DNA of 64,000 nucleotides from Hofstenia miamia (Eukaryota; Xenacoelomorpha; Acoela), in NCBI GenBank assembly GCA_004352715.1, contig SCFE01000003.1, forward strand, positions 5,531,451 through 5,595,450. Reading direction: 5' to 3'. The position numbers were made by a program, and so were the translations under genes. Within the stretch, counting starts at the first letter, position 1. Every line of letters starts with the position of its first letter. Positions 26,392 to 38,057 of this stretch are shown here, one piece after another. A model generated the notes under the pieces. The model was not told the origin of the DNA and ran no database searches. It was given only the letters and a program-made list of their open reading frames with translations.

Positions 26392-28235
26392 GTATTTCTG
26401 GATATCTGAAATCTAAGGATGGAAGGATTTGTGAACTTACCACAACGGCATACCACAGGATTCTTTGATTTCTATCATTATTATCACTATAGATACGCAG
26501 AGTGTTCATTTCATTTGAACGATTTCTTGTGTAAAGCTCACTAAATTGATTTACTAAAGAGTGCTGGCGGGCAATCTGACTTGGGGATGAGTCGTGGGCG
26601 TGTGTGGCAACTGCTGGAAGTGGTGCTGAATAGTCATCATCATCAACATGGGACTTTGAACTACTAAAGATTTCAAAACTTAGATTATCAGCAATATTTT
26701 AATGTAATTAGTTAACAAAATTTTTTGTCAAAAGGTTTGTGTTAATATTTTACAGTTAATGACAGGGTTTTGTCAAAGAACGTTTCATATTGTACAATAT
26801 TTTGTATTATTTTCTATTAAGCTAACAATATAGATTTGTTGGGTAGTTCTTCAAATTATCCCTAAGATTTTAATGTTGAGAGCAAAATGTTTCGTTACCT
26901 TCTGGTTAAAATTTGTTTTTCATCTTTTAAAATATCAATTTCATTGCGCAAGCGGCGAATTTGAATCTCGTAATCGTCCATTACTACAGATGCATTTTTC
27001 ATTCTTCGCACCTCCTCCTGAGCTTCACGCAAACTAGAATATTGAATTAATGAAATTGTAAAATTAGTGCAATAAAATTCATTTATAAAAAGAAACAAAA
27101 ATTGTCCCTATTATTAATTCAACAGCATTTTTTCCAAAATGTATAAATAGCTTTAGAATATTTAACTAGAATTAAATATTCATAATATTCTATAAATGGC
27201 TATGCAAATAAATTTTGTATTGTGTACAATATAATAGAACTTTGAATCATGGGTATAATTCTGGAATTGGAAATCATTGCTGTAATTACAACGTATACAA
27301 ATTTATCTCAACTGGGATAAATTGCAGAAATTTATTAATTGGATTTCAAGAATTTTCTTTGAAAATATCTTTGTTGGCCTACTAATGTTCATTGCGATTT
27401 CTGCACTTGACTAGAGGTCATGATTTGATTAATAAAAATTTTATAAAAAAACTGCAAATTCTTTCACTTCCATAAAAGATTTAACTTAGTGGTTCCAAAT
27501 TTAATCTATATATATATATATATTAGCATTTTTTGTGCATAGTAATTGCATTTATCATGAAGAAGCAAAATAGATTAGTAATTCGGTAAGTAAATCACAA
27601 AATGATCAAACTAGCAAGTACATTGTAAAATAATTTACTTTTATCGGGATTAGTCGAATTGTTTAATATTCTATTTGCAGCCAAAAAATGTTTTGCATAT
27701 GCCATAGAGCACATTTACAAAGAATTTTCTCCAAGCTTATTTCCAAATTTGAAAATCTTGGGGCATGGGTAGGTCTATTGGGGAACATACATTAATGCTA
27801 TGTTGTAAATTTCTGTTAAAACTTATTGCTGTGGCAGAGATTGTTGAATAGATTAGCAAATTCTCTTAGAAATTTTCGAATTTTTGAAAAAGATTTAAAT
27901 TTTCTCTATACCTAGTGTTAATGTACTTAGAACTTTGACTGTTTTTTGATATGTGCAAAGATATTCCGAACCCATTGAGGCGTGCTGTGCACAAAGTCAG
28001 AGGAGACTTCATGCAACGACAAGGTTAGCGCGAATTTAGAGCAAAAAAAGAGGAGATTCTCCTTAGTTTTTGAGCTATAATCGCATAAAATTTTTTTATA
28101 GGATCATGACATTTTTTTAAAAATCACCAGGCTGCTTAAGTTTAATAGTTAGCCTATGAATTCAAATATTTGAAGGTTTCATTTAGTATTCTCTAAGATC
28201 ATATTCAATAGGAGTGTTTTCAAATAATCACATCA

Positions 28236-28269
<34 letters not shown>

Positions 28270-29194
28270 GAAATACATTTTGCGAAATGAATGATAGCAG
28301 ATTACCAATTTTTGGCTCGTTGTAGATCTAAGCAAATTAAATATTTAAATATTGTAGTGCATTAACTATAAGCTTTATAATGAGTTGAAACTATCATTAA
28401 GTGTTCTTATTCACGTACGAAACTCATGACTACGAACCTTAAAAATCAATAAATTAAAAATATATTTGGCATAACTAATAAAAAATGTACGAGAACGCAA
28501 ATAGCTCCTCAATGGAATGCAAACAGACTGTGTATGAAATTTTGGACAGTTTGACATAGATTGACAATCAACCTTATTTACAATCTTTTGTTGAAAGTGC
28601 AATATCGTTGCGGTTTTTAGAAGTGCTTAATGTAAAGGAGCTAATTTAAGAATGACAACCCACTAAGTGTTTACAATCGATTACGCGGTTAAAAAAGTGG
28701 TAAACATCAACTTGATTTTCATTAAAAGATTTTTATCATTGTAAAAGAATCAAAATGATCGAAATGAAATAAGATAAACTTGATATCAGACGAAGCATTA
28801 TGATTTTAGAGGAAACGAAAGTGGAGACAGGCACTACATCATATAGAAAATAAGTCGGTTAAAAATATTGCAACAATTGAGTTTGATGTTAAAATAGAAC
28901 TTACTCTTTTCTTAATCTTGCAAGTTCATCTTCGGTAGCTATTAGGTCCCCAGAAGCTGCTTTTTTGGTAAGTTTGAGTTCATTTTTAGTATCTTCCAGC
29001 CTAGAATAATATACAATTATAAAAATGAATTTAGAAATGACCAAGAAGCATTTGTTTTATTGACGGTACATTGATTGTATATATATTTCATTTTTATATT
29101 ACTATAAATCTATCTTGGTGTACAACAATCTTATTTAAGCCATTATATAACTTGCCAATTATGATTTTATATAGTTATTGCTCTACAATATAAT

Positions 29195-29227
<33 letters not shown>

Positions 29228-29976
29228 ATATATATATATGGACGATAGATAAAACTAACAATTCTGGGATTCGCTCTTTGTAATTGAATAAATTATTAGC
29301 TTGTAAAGATGTAAAAAATGTTCAATTTTGGATGATGTTAATCTTGCATTGATAATCTTGATATTTTTCTTAATAACAAATTGCTAACTTTCAACTTATG
29401 GCCATTTTCAATATATAGTGTCTTCAGAATTATTTTTGTTTATCTACATCGATTATAAAATTGGAATTTAAGCATTTGATATTATTTCTTGTAGCATTTT
29501 ATTACGATGTCGATTTTGCAGGAATGTCGAAAATAATATATCCAGGTTCTTTACCAGTAATTCAAAATTCGATGAAATTTTTATGAATCTTTCAAATAAA
29601 CATTTCAATGTCTTGAACTTTAATGGACAATAAGAAGCGAATGGTATATATATATATATTGGTTTTCTTAAGGTATACTTGGAAATTAAAATTGATATCA
29701 TAATTTTTTATAGTAGTAACATCTAAGAAATTGATTGAATTTTTTTTCCTTCTCCATTTAACACTTGATATTTCCAAAGTTTAACATTAAGTTTCTTCAA
29801 AAAACCATGAGATTCTATTTATTATTCAAAATAGCAAATATATCGTCTACATAGCGTCTGTAACAAAATTTTTTTCATCATGGAAAGGTGATTCTATCAC
29901 ATCCGTTGTAAAACTTGCATCAATGGGCCTAATGGTGAGCCCATTGAAATGCTATCTATTTGTTAGTAAATTTAAT

Positions 29977-30013
<37 letters not shown>

Positions 30014-33000
30014 TGATCTATCAGGTTGAGATAACGGGCTTATATTCAGAAAAGCAAGTACAGTTGGAGTGCAATGTATGCTATTACTAAGCATCTGTAA
30101 CATCAAAGGAAATCGCCAGACAGAATAAAAACAAAAAGTTAGCTAACTTCAAAGCCAAGTTTAGTACATCATGTATTTTTAACACATTTGGTTAATACTG
30201 TTAAAAAACAATTAAAATTAGTAACGTGATAATATAATAAGATAAAATAAAATACTATAAACTAGGAAATAAAAAAGTATAATAAAAATTATATAATTTT
30301 TTGAAATTAATTTGGAGAAATATATGTATGTATAACTATATCCTAATTATGTAATTAACTAAGTTCTAATTGCCCAACATAAATAAGAATAGACTGAAAA
30401 TATTACTGTTTAGTGAAGATCATTTAATTATTGTATACATGAGGTAATATTTTGTGATGATAGATATATTAAAAATGATAATTATTATAATAATTAATAT
30501 CCAAATTTAGAAACTGCACAAAAATATTGGTATGTACATATGATAGACTACAATTACTTTTTAAATGAATTTCGTTATGTATTTGTTTCGACCAATTTCT
30601 TTGGTTTCTATAAAGTAATTCGAAAGAGAAACTTTGAAAAGTAGTAATACGATTTAAGTGGAATGATCTATTTGATTCTTTTCTTATATATATTATTGCT
30701 TAATCTGAATACGTAGTTTTTTGGAAATTATTCGGATGTTATTTTTCATATTTTTAGGTTATTATTGTTATTCAATACTTTATTAAAGTAGATTAAATCT
30801 AATAACTGAAAATTACTGTGGATAGGGAATGCATATTGAATTCAATAATTATGATTTAGAACCAAGATTTGCTAAAATGTAATTATTTTGGAAAGCGTCT
30901 AACATGAGTTATGCAGAAGCATAATTCCTAAAATTCGACCATAACATAATAAATTATTGATTTTTATAACTACTCTATCAAATCACTTAACTGTTTAAGT
31001 ATTACCATATTTGCAATTGATGTTAGATTAAAGTTATGATAATTTTAATGTATGTCAGAGTTCTAAATGAACGAGGTATTTATCAGTATACATGAACAAG
31101 AACTCTTCAAATATTTATAAACTTTGCTTGAAAAGTAAATTTTCAAACAATTAATTTATGTTAAATAAATATCTATTTAAAGCACGCATCGTTAAATACA
31201 TTTTGGAATGATTTTCTAAGATGCTTTACACTGTAATGCGTGCGATTGCATGTAACTAACACAATCATTTGCCAAACGTGTAGCAATTGACAGCTTCTTG
31301 GGGATAGTTCACCTTATAACACCTCTCTGTTAAGAGTTACGACACAGTTTACAATCGGTAGATAATACAAAACCATGTTGCGTTAAGAAAACTAAGAAGA
31401 GAATGTAACAAACTTTGATACTTGTTTACAATGTGTAAAATAAGAAATTATTAAAATATTAATGAAAACAATTATTTTAGGACCGTCATTGTAAATATAA
31501 TACTAAACTTAAATGAAATCAATCTAAAAGTTTTGTTGGGGATAAGTTAGTATGTCTGACAAAGATGGATTGACGACATGTAATTACCTGAGTACAATTA
31601 TCTGGAGGCTATTAAATATATTTTGAAGGATTTATCGGTTTACGAGAAATTCACAAACGTAACATAGTAGCACCTGTTTCAAAATTACAACCTTGTGATT
31701 CCAGTGAATGGATTAATTTTCCACGGATGCATTGTGGAAAATTCAATGCAAAATTAAAAAGGAATGACTTGTACACACTACCAGCTGATGGATGAAATAT
31801 AATAATGTTTAATTCTAAGGAAAACTAATCCATTATTTATCTACGGAGAATAGGAGGTACTCAAACTAATTCCTCAATTTCTATGGCGAAATTGACTTTT
31901 TATCCGGAAAAAATAAAGCTAACACTTGCAGTCGTTCGCAATCATTTGTGCAAAAAACTTGCAAAATTTGTTTGCTTACACGTGCTGAAACAAAACGCTA
32001 CATGCGAACAAATTTATGGTTCTTATTCCGGTTTGAATTAACTTATAAAATAATGAATATTATCATTGAGCAGCTAAAAAAAATTTTTGAACCCTGGAGG
32101 CATAAAAAATTTCAACTTTTATAAAAACTTCTTAAACCACGTCTAAGGTTTTCAAACCCGGATGAAAAACTAGGAACATATTGGTGTTGATTTATTGCAA
32201 AAAATTCGAATTAGTTGGAACGTTTATAATTGCTACAAGTATCTTTTATTTACATTTTGCAGGCATCTTTAAAATCCTGGCTAAAGAATAAAGAATCAGA
32301 ATATTGTTCTTTGAATTTCTAATTTCACAAAATCTATCAAGCAAGCCAAGATTTTACAGATTTACATAGTTTTATCAATATTGGTAGACGTTAATCTCAT
32401 TTGAGTTAGATTTAGCAATGTAAAAAAAATTTTGTTAATCTGTTACAATGATAAAAATATTTACAAAACATTTGTATTAAATAATTTTCTTGACATTGTT
32501 ATTTTAGTTTTTGACATCACCTTATAAATTTAGGAGGTCTATCCTGATTCTCATCTGAATGGATAATCTAACTGACATTGGATTTGTTCGAGCAACACTA
32601 CATATCATCTTCAATTTTTGTGTGATAGTTTCTGTCTTGAAAGAGCTGCACTTTCATCTGAACTTTTGCTTGCATCCCTGTTTTTTAGTAATTACCGCTG
32701 TGTAAGCATTACACAAATGTTTTAAATTTTTGTATTCTAAGTTCATGAACAAGTAATTTTGTCCACTAGTACTGTCAATGGATTTTAATGACTATAAATA
32801 GTTTTGTTAAGACTCATGGACAGATCAAATTGCTATAAATTTTGGGGATAAATCTTATAAAAATCAAGTTCACTGCAAATAGCACCAAAATTAACAAGCA
32901 GACAATCTTATATTTACATAAAATTACCTTCCGTTTAATGCAGGCGGCCTACACAACTCTCAATTCAGAGTGTTTTGCCCAATCTTTTCTTAATTATGGT

Positions 33001-33058
33001 AGAAATCTACCTAACCCTGCCCATCTCTTCAGTCGACGTGGAGGTCTGTTTTTTCTAA

Positions 33059-33091
<33 letters not shown>

Positions 33092-34586
33092 NNNNNNNNN
33101 NNNNNNNNNNNNNNNNNNNNNNNNNNNNNNNNNNNNNNNNNNNNNNNNNNNNNNNNNNNNNNNNNNNNNNNNNNNNNNNNNNNNNNNNNNNNNNNNNNNN
33201 NNNNNNNNNNNNNNNNNNNNNNNNNNNNNNNNNNNNNNNNNNNNNNNNNNNNNNNNNNNNNNNNNNNNNNNNNNNNNNNNNNNNNNNNNNNNNNNNNNNN
33301 NNNNNNNNNNNNNNNNNNNNNNNNNNNNNNNNNNNNNNNNNNNNNNNNNNNNNNNNNNATATATATATATATATAGCAAAATTGCATCACCTAAGAGAAT
33401 GGCTTATTGGATTGCATTATATTGAAACACCCTTCTGACATAAAACATTTGATGAAATAAAGACTTACTCATTTTCGAGATCACCGCTACTGAGTTTGGC
33501 ATTCTTTAGCATGGATTCAATATTCTCAATTTTAGCTTCATATCGCTCAGTAATTTCGCGAATTTCTCTATCTTTTGCTGATGCTTCATTAATAAGCTTA
33601 AGACTTGTGTCTTGAGATACACTGCGTCCAGCACCTTGGGCCAACCAAGGAAGTAACTTTCGCTTTATTGGATCGCATCCCCCATACGTTCCTCCTATAT
33701 ATACATTAAGTAATGAATGCCAATAAAAAAAGCTACACAAATTCGTATTCTTCAAGTTAGAATTTTTCAATTTCAACAAATGTATTTTCTTATTTCCCGG
33801 TTAGAAATGTTAGTATGACTATAACTTAGAAAATATTTTTTATAAACTATTGAAATATTCGAAGTTTAACCGATTATTTAACTGAAACAAATTTTCAAAG
33901 AGTTCTTTCTTTTATTATTTTTGTCCAAAAATCATAGTATTGTTTATTAAAATACCATATATTATTAAATTATATATTAGTAGTATTACATGTATGTATA
34001 TAGCAACCGTTTTCTAGGCCCTATGAATCTTAAAACTAGAAGAAAAAGTAAACTACTTGCATATTAAATGGTCTAGTGAATTTTATAATTTTTTTAAATA
34101 GTCTGTTAAAATCTCATTTTAAAGTCATTGTTAACTGTAAGCTAGAGTACAGCTGTGTTTTGCTATTTGCACTATTGAAACAGTTGCTGCACTAATGAAT
34201 CAATTATAAAAATTTGCCCAATGGCTAATGAAAAATTTATTAATATTATATAACAGAAATATAATTTAGCGCTACACTACTCGTAGAAATGAGAAATACC
34301 TCATAAAGTGTCTTCATAGGATTTAGGTATTATGAATTTTTCGAAATCTCTCAATTTTCAAACCATGCTATACTAGTAATCAAGCCTAACCTGCAAAACT
34401 GCATTGACACACAGAGTTGCAAGAGGGAAGGAATTTTAGGCCCTAGTCAAGTTCTATTCCAAATTTGATTGCCTTATGAAGATTAGATATATTTTTCAAG
34501 ATTAAAGACTAAATAATTAAAATTAATTCGATCCCATTTCAAAGCAACCTCAAATGGCAATAAATTTGGCTGCTTTAAATATATAT

Positions 34587-34635
<49 letters not shown>

Positions 34636-35108
34636 TAAACGCTCAAACGGTTTAGCCCCAGTTGGTCTGCACAGTTCCCTTGAAACTTTGACCTAGGCAC
34701 GTTGAATACAAGAAAACTGGTGAGATAATTTAATATATACAATTAATGAATTGTGGAAAAAATGTTTAAAATCATATATTCAAATTTTTGAATAAAAGAA
34801 ATACATTGTATAAAAATTGGTTTGGGTGGGGGAAATAAAAGGAACATACCTTCCTGAGAAATGGCTACTAGTAAATTGTAAAGTTGACTTTGTAACTTAG
34901 AATTTAACTCAATAACTTCAATGGCATTGTTTACATTTTGATCGCAAGTGTGGATCTAAAGAATGAAAGTGTTACTCAACATCGTACTGAGTGCCACACC
35001 CCGCTGATACAACGCACTTACCATGTAAGAGTCTGACCACTTTTGAAGCCTATCGTGCAGGCTTTGAAAAGAGGCTAAGTTTACAAGGCTTCTGAGCTGA
35101 TCACACAT
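22430..35108 (-). CDS. SPATA18: SPATA18/MIEAP mitochondria-eating protein, complete 10-exon gene model
   Basis: Seen: ten minus-strand exons, 35022-35108, 34850-34955, 33469-33694, 28905-29000, 26899-27033, 26441-26663, 26012-26194, 25848-25943, 24853-25062 and 22430-22561. All have AG/GT borders and compatible phases and join to 1494 bp (497 residues plus stop). Known: vertebrate SPATA18 (about 540 residues) is a cytosolic/mitochondrial-surface protein in mitochondrial quality control, with an N-terminal region, a central coiled coil, a conserved C-terminal domain and an RS-rich tail. All four are recognisable here: the start MCDQLRSLV, the motif IKRKLLPWL, coiled coil over about residues 90-220, the motif [11 protein letters not shown], and the tail RSRSRSRSS. 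Inference: functional orthologue, since no in-frame stop or frameshift was found. The acceptor of exon 6 and the end of the last exon are the least certain points. Intron 3 holds a 267-N gap and intron 6 a 58-N gap. Confidence 0.93.
22921..23032. repeat. (TA)n microsatellite, compound
   Basis: About 110 bp of TA/ATAC repeats in the SPATA18 intron between exon 9 and the last exon. It encodes only Tyr-Ile repeats. Confidence 0.95.
24853..25062 (-). CDS. SPATA18: SPATA18 exon 9 (most conserved block)
   Basis: 70 codons, phase 0; acceptor TTATAG, donor GTAAGT. Residues [20 protein letters not shown], then [20 protein letters not shown] and [10 protein letters not shown], match the signature YRRSYDSDFTAPLV...VWPAL...KGEAVTRR of vertebrate SPATA18. 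This exon alone identifies the family. Confidence 0.96.
25551..25638. repeat. (ATT)n microsatellite
   Basis: About 85 bp of uninterrupted ATT units in the SPATA18 intron between exons 8 and 9. Confidence 0.98.
25848..25943 (-). CDS. SPATA18: SPATA18 exon 8 (C-terminal MIEAP domain)
   Basis: 32 codons, phase 0 on both sides; acceptor TTTAG, donor GTACAA. It encodes [20 protein letters not shown], matching the vertebrate DVIRAMNVNPKISFPPVVDF block. It is separated from exon 7 by an intron of only 68 bp. Confidence 0.93.
26012..26194 (-). CDS. SPATA18: SPATA18 exon 7 (C-terminal MIEAP domain)
   Basis: 61 codons, phase 0 on both sides; donor GTATGA. It encodes [20 protein letters not shown], the counterpart of the vertebrate EAFHVAKMAFRHFKIHVRKS block, and ends with FEVDDIVA. 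An intron of 246 bp with a 58-N gap separates it from exon 6. Confidence 0.93.
26298..26355. other. Assembly gap (58 N) inside (TA)n
   Basis: N run flanked on both sides by TA repeats; it lies in the intron between SPATA18 exons 6 and 7, so no coding sequence is lost. Confidence 0.97.
26441..26663 (-). CDS. SPATA18: SPATA18 exon 6 (Ser-rich linker into the C-terminal domain)
   Basis: Donor GTAAGT; preferred acceptor CTTTAG, giving the junction [15 protein letters not shown] second in-frame AG 15 bp upstream would add five residues. After the linker comes [20 protein letters not shown], then [10 protein letters not shown], which aligns with the RFSDSYSQAR and QRIIYIATV blocks of vertebrate MIEAP. 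Confidence 0.9.
26899..27033 (-). CDS. SPATA18: SPATA18 exon 5 (coiled coil)
   Basis: Acceptor TTCTAG, donor GTAACG, 44 full codons. It encodes [20 protein letters not shown] and [18 protein letters not shown], the end of the coiled coil. Vertebrate MIEAP has the similar LRNLKEEIAVLSAEKSALQ followed by a Ser-rich stretch. Confidence 0.9.
28905..29000 (-). CDS. SPATA18: SPATA18 exon 4 (coiled coil)
   Basis: Acceptor TTCTAG, donor GTAAGT, 31 full codons. Sequence [14 protein letters not shown] then DELARLRK, a Lys/Glu/Leu coiled coil. Phases match exon 3 (GA + G) and exon 5 (GA + T). It lies 4.5 kb downstream of exon 3 across the largest intron. Confidence 0.88.
30450..30760 (-). mobile_element. 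Non-LTR retrotransposon 3' relic
   Basis: Minus-strand translation gives [17 protein letters not shown] near 30640-30690, matching IRKESTRSFYLNRIAIL of the relic at 3.0-3.4 kb: a second, older copy of the same family. Frames are broken. Confidence 0.5.
33092..33358. other. Assembly gap (267 N) inside (TA)n
   Basis: TA repeats on both sides; lies in SPATA18 intron 3, 110 bp from exon 3. Confidence 0.97.
33469..33694 (-). CDS. SPATA18: SPATA18 exon 3 (KRKLLPWL motif and start of coiled coil)
   Basis: Acceptor ATATAG, donor GTAAGT, 74 complete codons with two flanking partial ones. It has the family motif [14 protein letters not shown] (vertebrate form IKSRLLPWL), then a charged heptad-like stretch from about [20 protein letters not shown]. 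The acceptor sits just inside a short TA-rich tract. Confidence 0.93.
34850..34955 (-). CDS. SPATA18: SPATA18 exon 2
   Basis: Acceptor TTTAG, donor GTATGT, 35 codons plus one base. It encodes [20 protein letters not shown], close to the HTCDQN-type block after the N-terminus of vertebrate MIEAP, and ends AISQEG, which joins exon 3 to make the conserved QEGG. Confidence 0.92.
35022..35108 (-). CDS. SPATA18: SPATA18 exon 1 (start codon)
   Basis: 29 codons from ATG at 35106-35108 to a GTAAGT donor, ending in phase 0. The start [19 protein letters not shown] parallels the start of vertebrate MIEAP, which supports this ATG. The exon is also present in a second, identical copy at 35678-35764 because of the N-junction duplication. 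Confidence 0.9.
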
Positions 35109-35677
35109 ATCGTTAACTTTCACTATTATAAATGCGTGTCACTAATAGCAACGGGACTAAATTGGCAAGCCCTTAACAGCGCTGTGAGGTTTGATCTATG
35201 GCACGCAAGCTCGACAGTTGTAATTCGATAAGTAATAAATAAAAATTTGGCTCTCTCGTCATTTAGAATCGCAGGTGTGTGCTAAACCGCTCATCATCAA
35301 TCCCGCAAATAACACAGGTATTAGCCAATGATGAGGCGCCCTTTGATAAATGAAATATTCAAACACAAAGTGGGACAGCTATTGGGAGCATATATTCTCA
35401 TTAATTAAACATGGAAATCATTAGAAGACTCTTTATATCATTTTCTTCTTTAGATTTATTATTTGCATTGCCTCATTGAAATATTCAAACCTATCAAAGT
35501 CAACATGCTAACAAATATAATACAATTTCAATTAAATATTAATGTTTACTCGATTCAATTTAATTTCTCTCAATTCAATTTTGTCATTACTTATATTAGA
35601 ATTATACATCTTTTTTTTATTTAATGAATATNCAACATCGTACTGAGTGCCACACCCCGCTGATACAACGCACTTAC

Positions 35678-35764
35678 CATGTAAGAGTCTGACCACTTTT
35701 GAAGCCTATCGTGCAGGCTTTGAAAAGAGGCTAAGTTTACAAGGCTTCTGAGCTGATCACACAT
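35678..35764 (-). CDS. SPATA18: Duplicate copy of SPATA18 exon 1
   Basis: Identical to 35022-35108 and carried on the second copy of the 655-bp duplication. It has the same donor but no following exon 2 before the true exon 1. Most likely an assembly artefact, not a real extra exon. Confidence 0.85.
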
Positions 35765-36329
35765 ATCGTTAACTTTCACTATTATAAATGCGTGTCACTA
35801 ATAGCAACGGGACTAAATTGGCAAGCCCTTAACAGCGCTGTGAGGTTTGATCTATGGCACGCAAGCTCGACAGTTGTAATTCGATAAGTAATAAATAAAA
35901 ATTTGGCTCTCTCGTCATTTAGAATCGCAGGTGTGTGCTAAACCGCTCATCATCAATCCCGCAAATAACACAGGTATTAGCCAATGATGAGGCGCCCTTT
36001 GATAAATGAAATATTCAAACACAAAGTGGGACAGCTATTGGGAGCATATATTCTCATTAATTAAACATGGAAATCATTAGAAGACTCTTTATATCATTTT
36101 CTTCTTTAGATTTATTATTTGCATTGCCTCATTGAAATATTCAAACCTATCAAAGTCAACATGCTAACAAATATAATACAATTTCAATTAAATATTAATG
36201 TTTACTCGATTCAATTTAATTTCTCTCAATTCAATTTTGTCATTACTTATATTAGAATTATACATCTTTTTTTTATTTAATGAATATATATATATATATA
36301 AGTATATATATATATATATATATCCATGC

Positions 36330-37210
36330 ACTGTGTACTATGTATTTCAGAAATTCAGGGTACAAAATGCAAAAAGGTTAATTTTACCATAGTACATGGC
36401 GCACGCTTTTATGCACTATTTAATGCTCTCAGAAAGTCGCACCTGATTTTTTGTAGGCGTGACTAGGACAGGAAAGTAATATACACACATGCAATCGCAT
36501 ATAAAAACCGTTTAAAAATTGTTATGTTTACCATATTTAGGAATACATTGTTTATTTCAGGTGCTATATACATATATATATTTTTTAAAAATAATTTCCA
36601 TGTATATTATGAGTTTGTTTTGTTGATTGTGTTCAACAAACTATTCCACGCTCGTAATTAATATGGATTGTATTGTATTTCCATATAATTTTTGGTTGCT
36701 AAAAGTTTTGATTGTTTTTAGTAAAATACGGACTATTTGACTAAAGATTACGGGTTTAGGTTTAAAGAATTTAGCCAAATTGGACTGACTGCTGAACTGA
36801 TACAGACCAATTTTGAGACAGTACGTGAGTTGTGGGCTTGAGTCCGGCCCAAAACAGCGGCCTTTTGCAGCTTGGGCATGGAAAATTTCAAGATTTTCTG
36901 GAATGTTCTAAGTAATTTCAATTGCAATACAAAAGTCAGAATGTCAGGGGTAAAAAACGTACCCCAAACCGTCTTTACGTCCCATACAACAATGCTTAAG
37001 GTTGTTATGTTCAAATTATTTTGAAACTTTGAAATATAGTATTTCTATGATTTTCATGAAAATTCAATCAATATCAACAAGTTTCCTAAATCTTTCAAAA
37101 CTTTTGAAGAATTAAGAGCTTTGGGGTACGGAAAATTGGCTTCAAATTTTAGCTAAGGTACATTAAAAAAGTTTAACTTAGACTAATTTTATTAGGAACC
37201 ATTAACAAAG
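36330..37210. other. Intergenic stretch without a gene
   Basis: AT-rich. An 88-codon minus ORF at 36748-37014 has no recognised family. Confidence 0.4.
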
Positions 37211-37218
37211 CCTATTAC

Positions 37219-37394
37219 CAGGGGTGTACTCCAGGAAATGCTCAGAGGGCCCAGCCCCCTTGTTAAAACTATATTATGGTTTGTGGTGATGTATTTGAAT
37301 TGTTGAATAACAAAATTTTGTCAAAATATAACATAAAAATATCACTTCTCAAATATAGAGACCACCTTGTAAATTATTTAGGAGTACAGCGCTA
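37219..37394. mobile_element. hAT-type MITE (CAGGGGTGTACTCC family), 176 bp
   Basis: Left end CAGGGGTGTACTCC, right end (reverse complement) TAGCGCTGTACTCC. Flanks cctattac (37211-37218) and cccattgc (37395-37402) agree at 6 of 8 bases, as expected for an aged 8-bp target duplication. The interior cagcccccttgtta recurs inverted in the copy at 57.8 kb. Confidence 0.7.
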
Positions 37395-38057
37395 CCCATT
37401 GCTATATTTTTGTACATGCAAATATAATCTTTACTAAGAAAATTACTGCATGTACAGGGTGCCCAGTAGCAAACCAAGGGATTTTATGAAAATGTACTTA
37501 ATTAAGCACGTGAAAAGGTGTGATCGACTGCCTCTCATTGGTTTATAACATACGTATTTATTTTGTAGCCATTGTCTTTAGAAAATTTTGCTGATATTAC
37601 TGCAAATCAGTTTTATGCTGTGTGTAATAAACTGAAGAATATTAGTGTGGCTGCTGTCCTCCCACAGAAAGGAACAGGTAAAAAACGAAAATTTCACTCT
37701 CCAGTTAAACAAGCCGTGATTAGAATGGCAATCACACCAAAGAACAGTCCTCGTAGTCGGCATAGCACTCAACGACAAATCGTATCTGGATTGAATGTTT
37801 CAAAGGATCAGTGTTCAATATTTTAAAGGAAACTCATTTGAAATCTTATCGCAAAATCAAAGAAAACCGGGTTTTAAAATCAACGGAACTCATTAACTGA
37901 TATGGAGAGGATGCAAAGTGGAAAACCGTATGGTTCTCAGATGAAGCTACCTTCAACATAACGCTTTCTTTGAACAGACATCAAGCAGTCGAATAGAAAT
38001 CTCGGAAATCTGAAAGTGATCTTGTAGTTGAAACTGATGAACAACAACTCTCATTAG

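Larger units (their letters stand above)
29001..33468. other. SPATA18 intron 3
   Basis: 4.5 kb, AT-rich, with (TA)n at about 29195-29240, 29648 and 29982-30008 and the gap at 33092. A minus-strand relic of non-LTR C-terminal type lies at about 30450-30760. No gene seen in the rest. Confidence 0.6.
34977..36287. repeat. Exact 655-bp direct duplication joined by one N
   Basis: Bases 34977-35631 recur as 35633-36287 (offset 656) with no difference I could find by eye; 35632 is a single N. Both copies end where a (TA)n tract begins at 36288. It covers SPATA18 exon 1 and its upstream flank. A true tandem duplication would not need an N at the exact breakpoint, so overlap of two unmerged contigs is the simplest reading. 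Confidence 0.92.

Noticed and set aside
32842-33438. Long ORFs across N gaps (also 26181-26468)
   Set aside because: Open only because N codons are not stops, with TA repeats on both sides.
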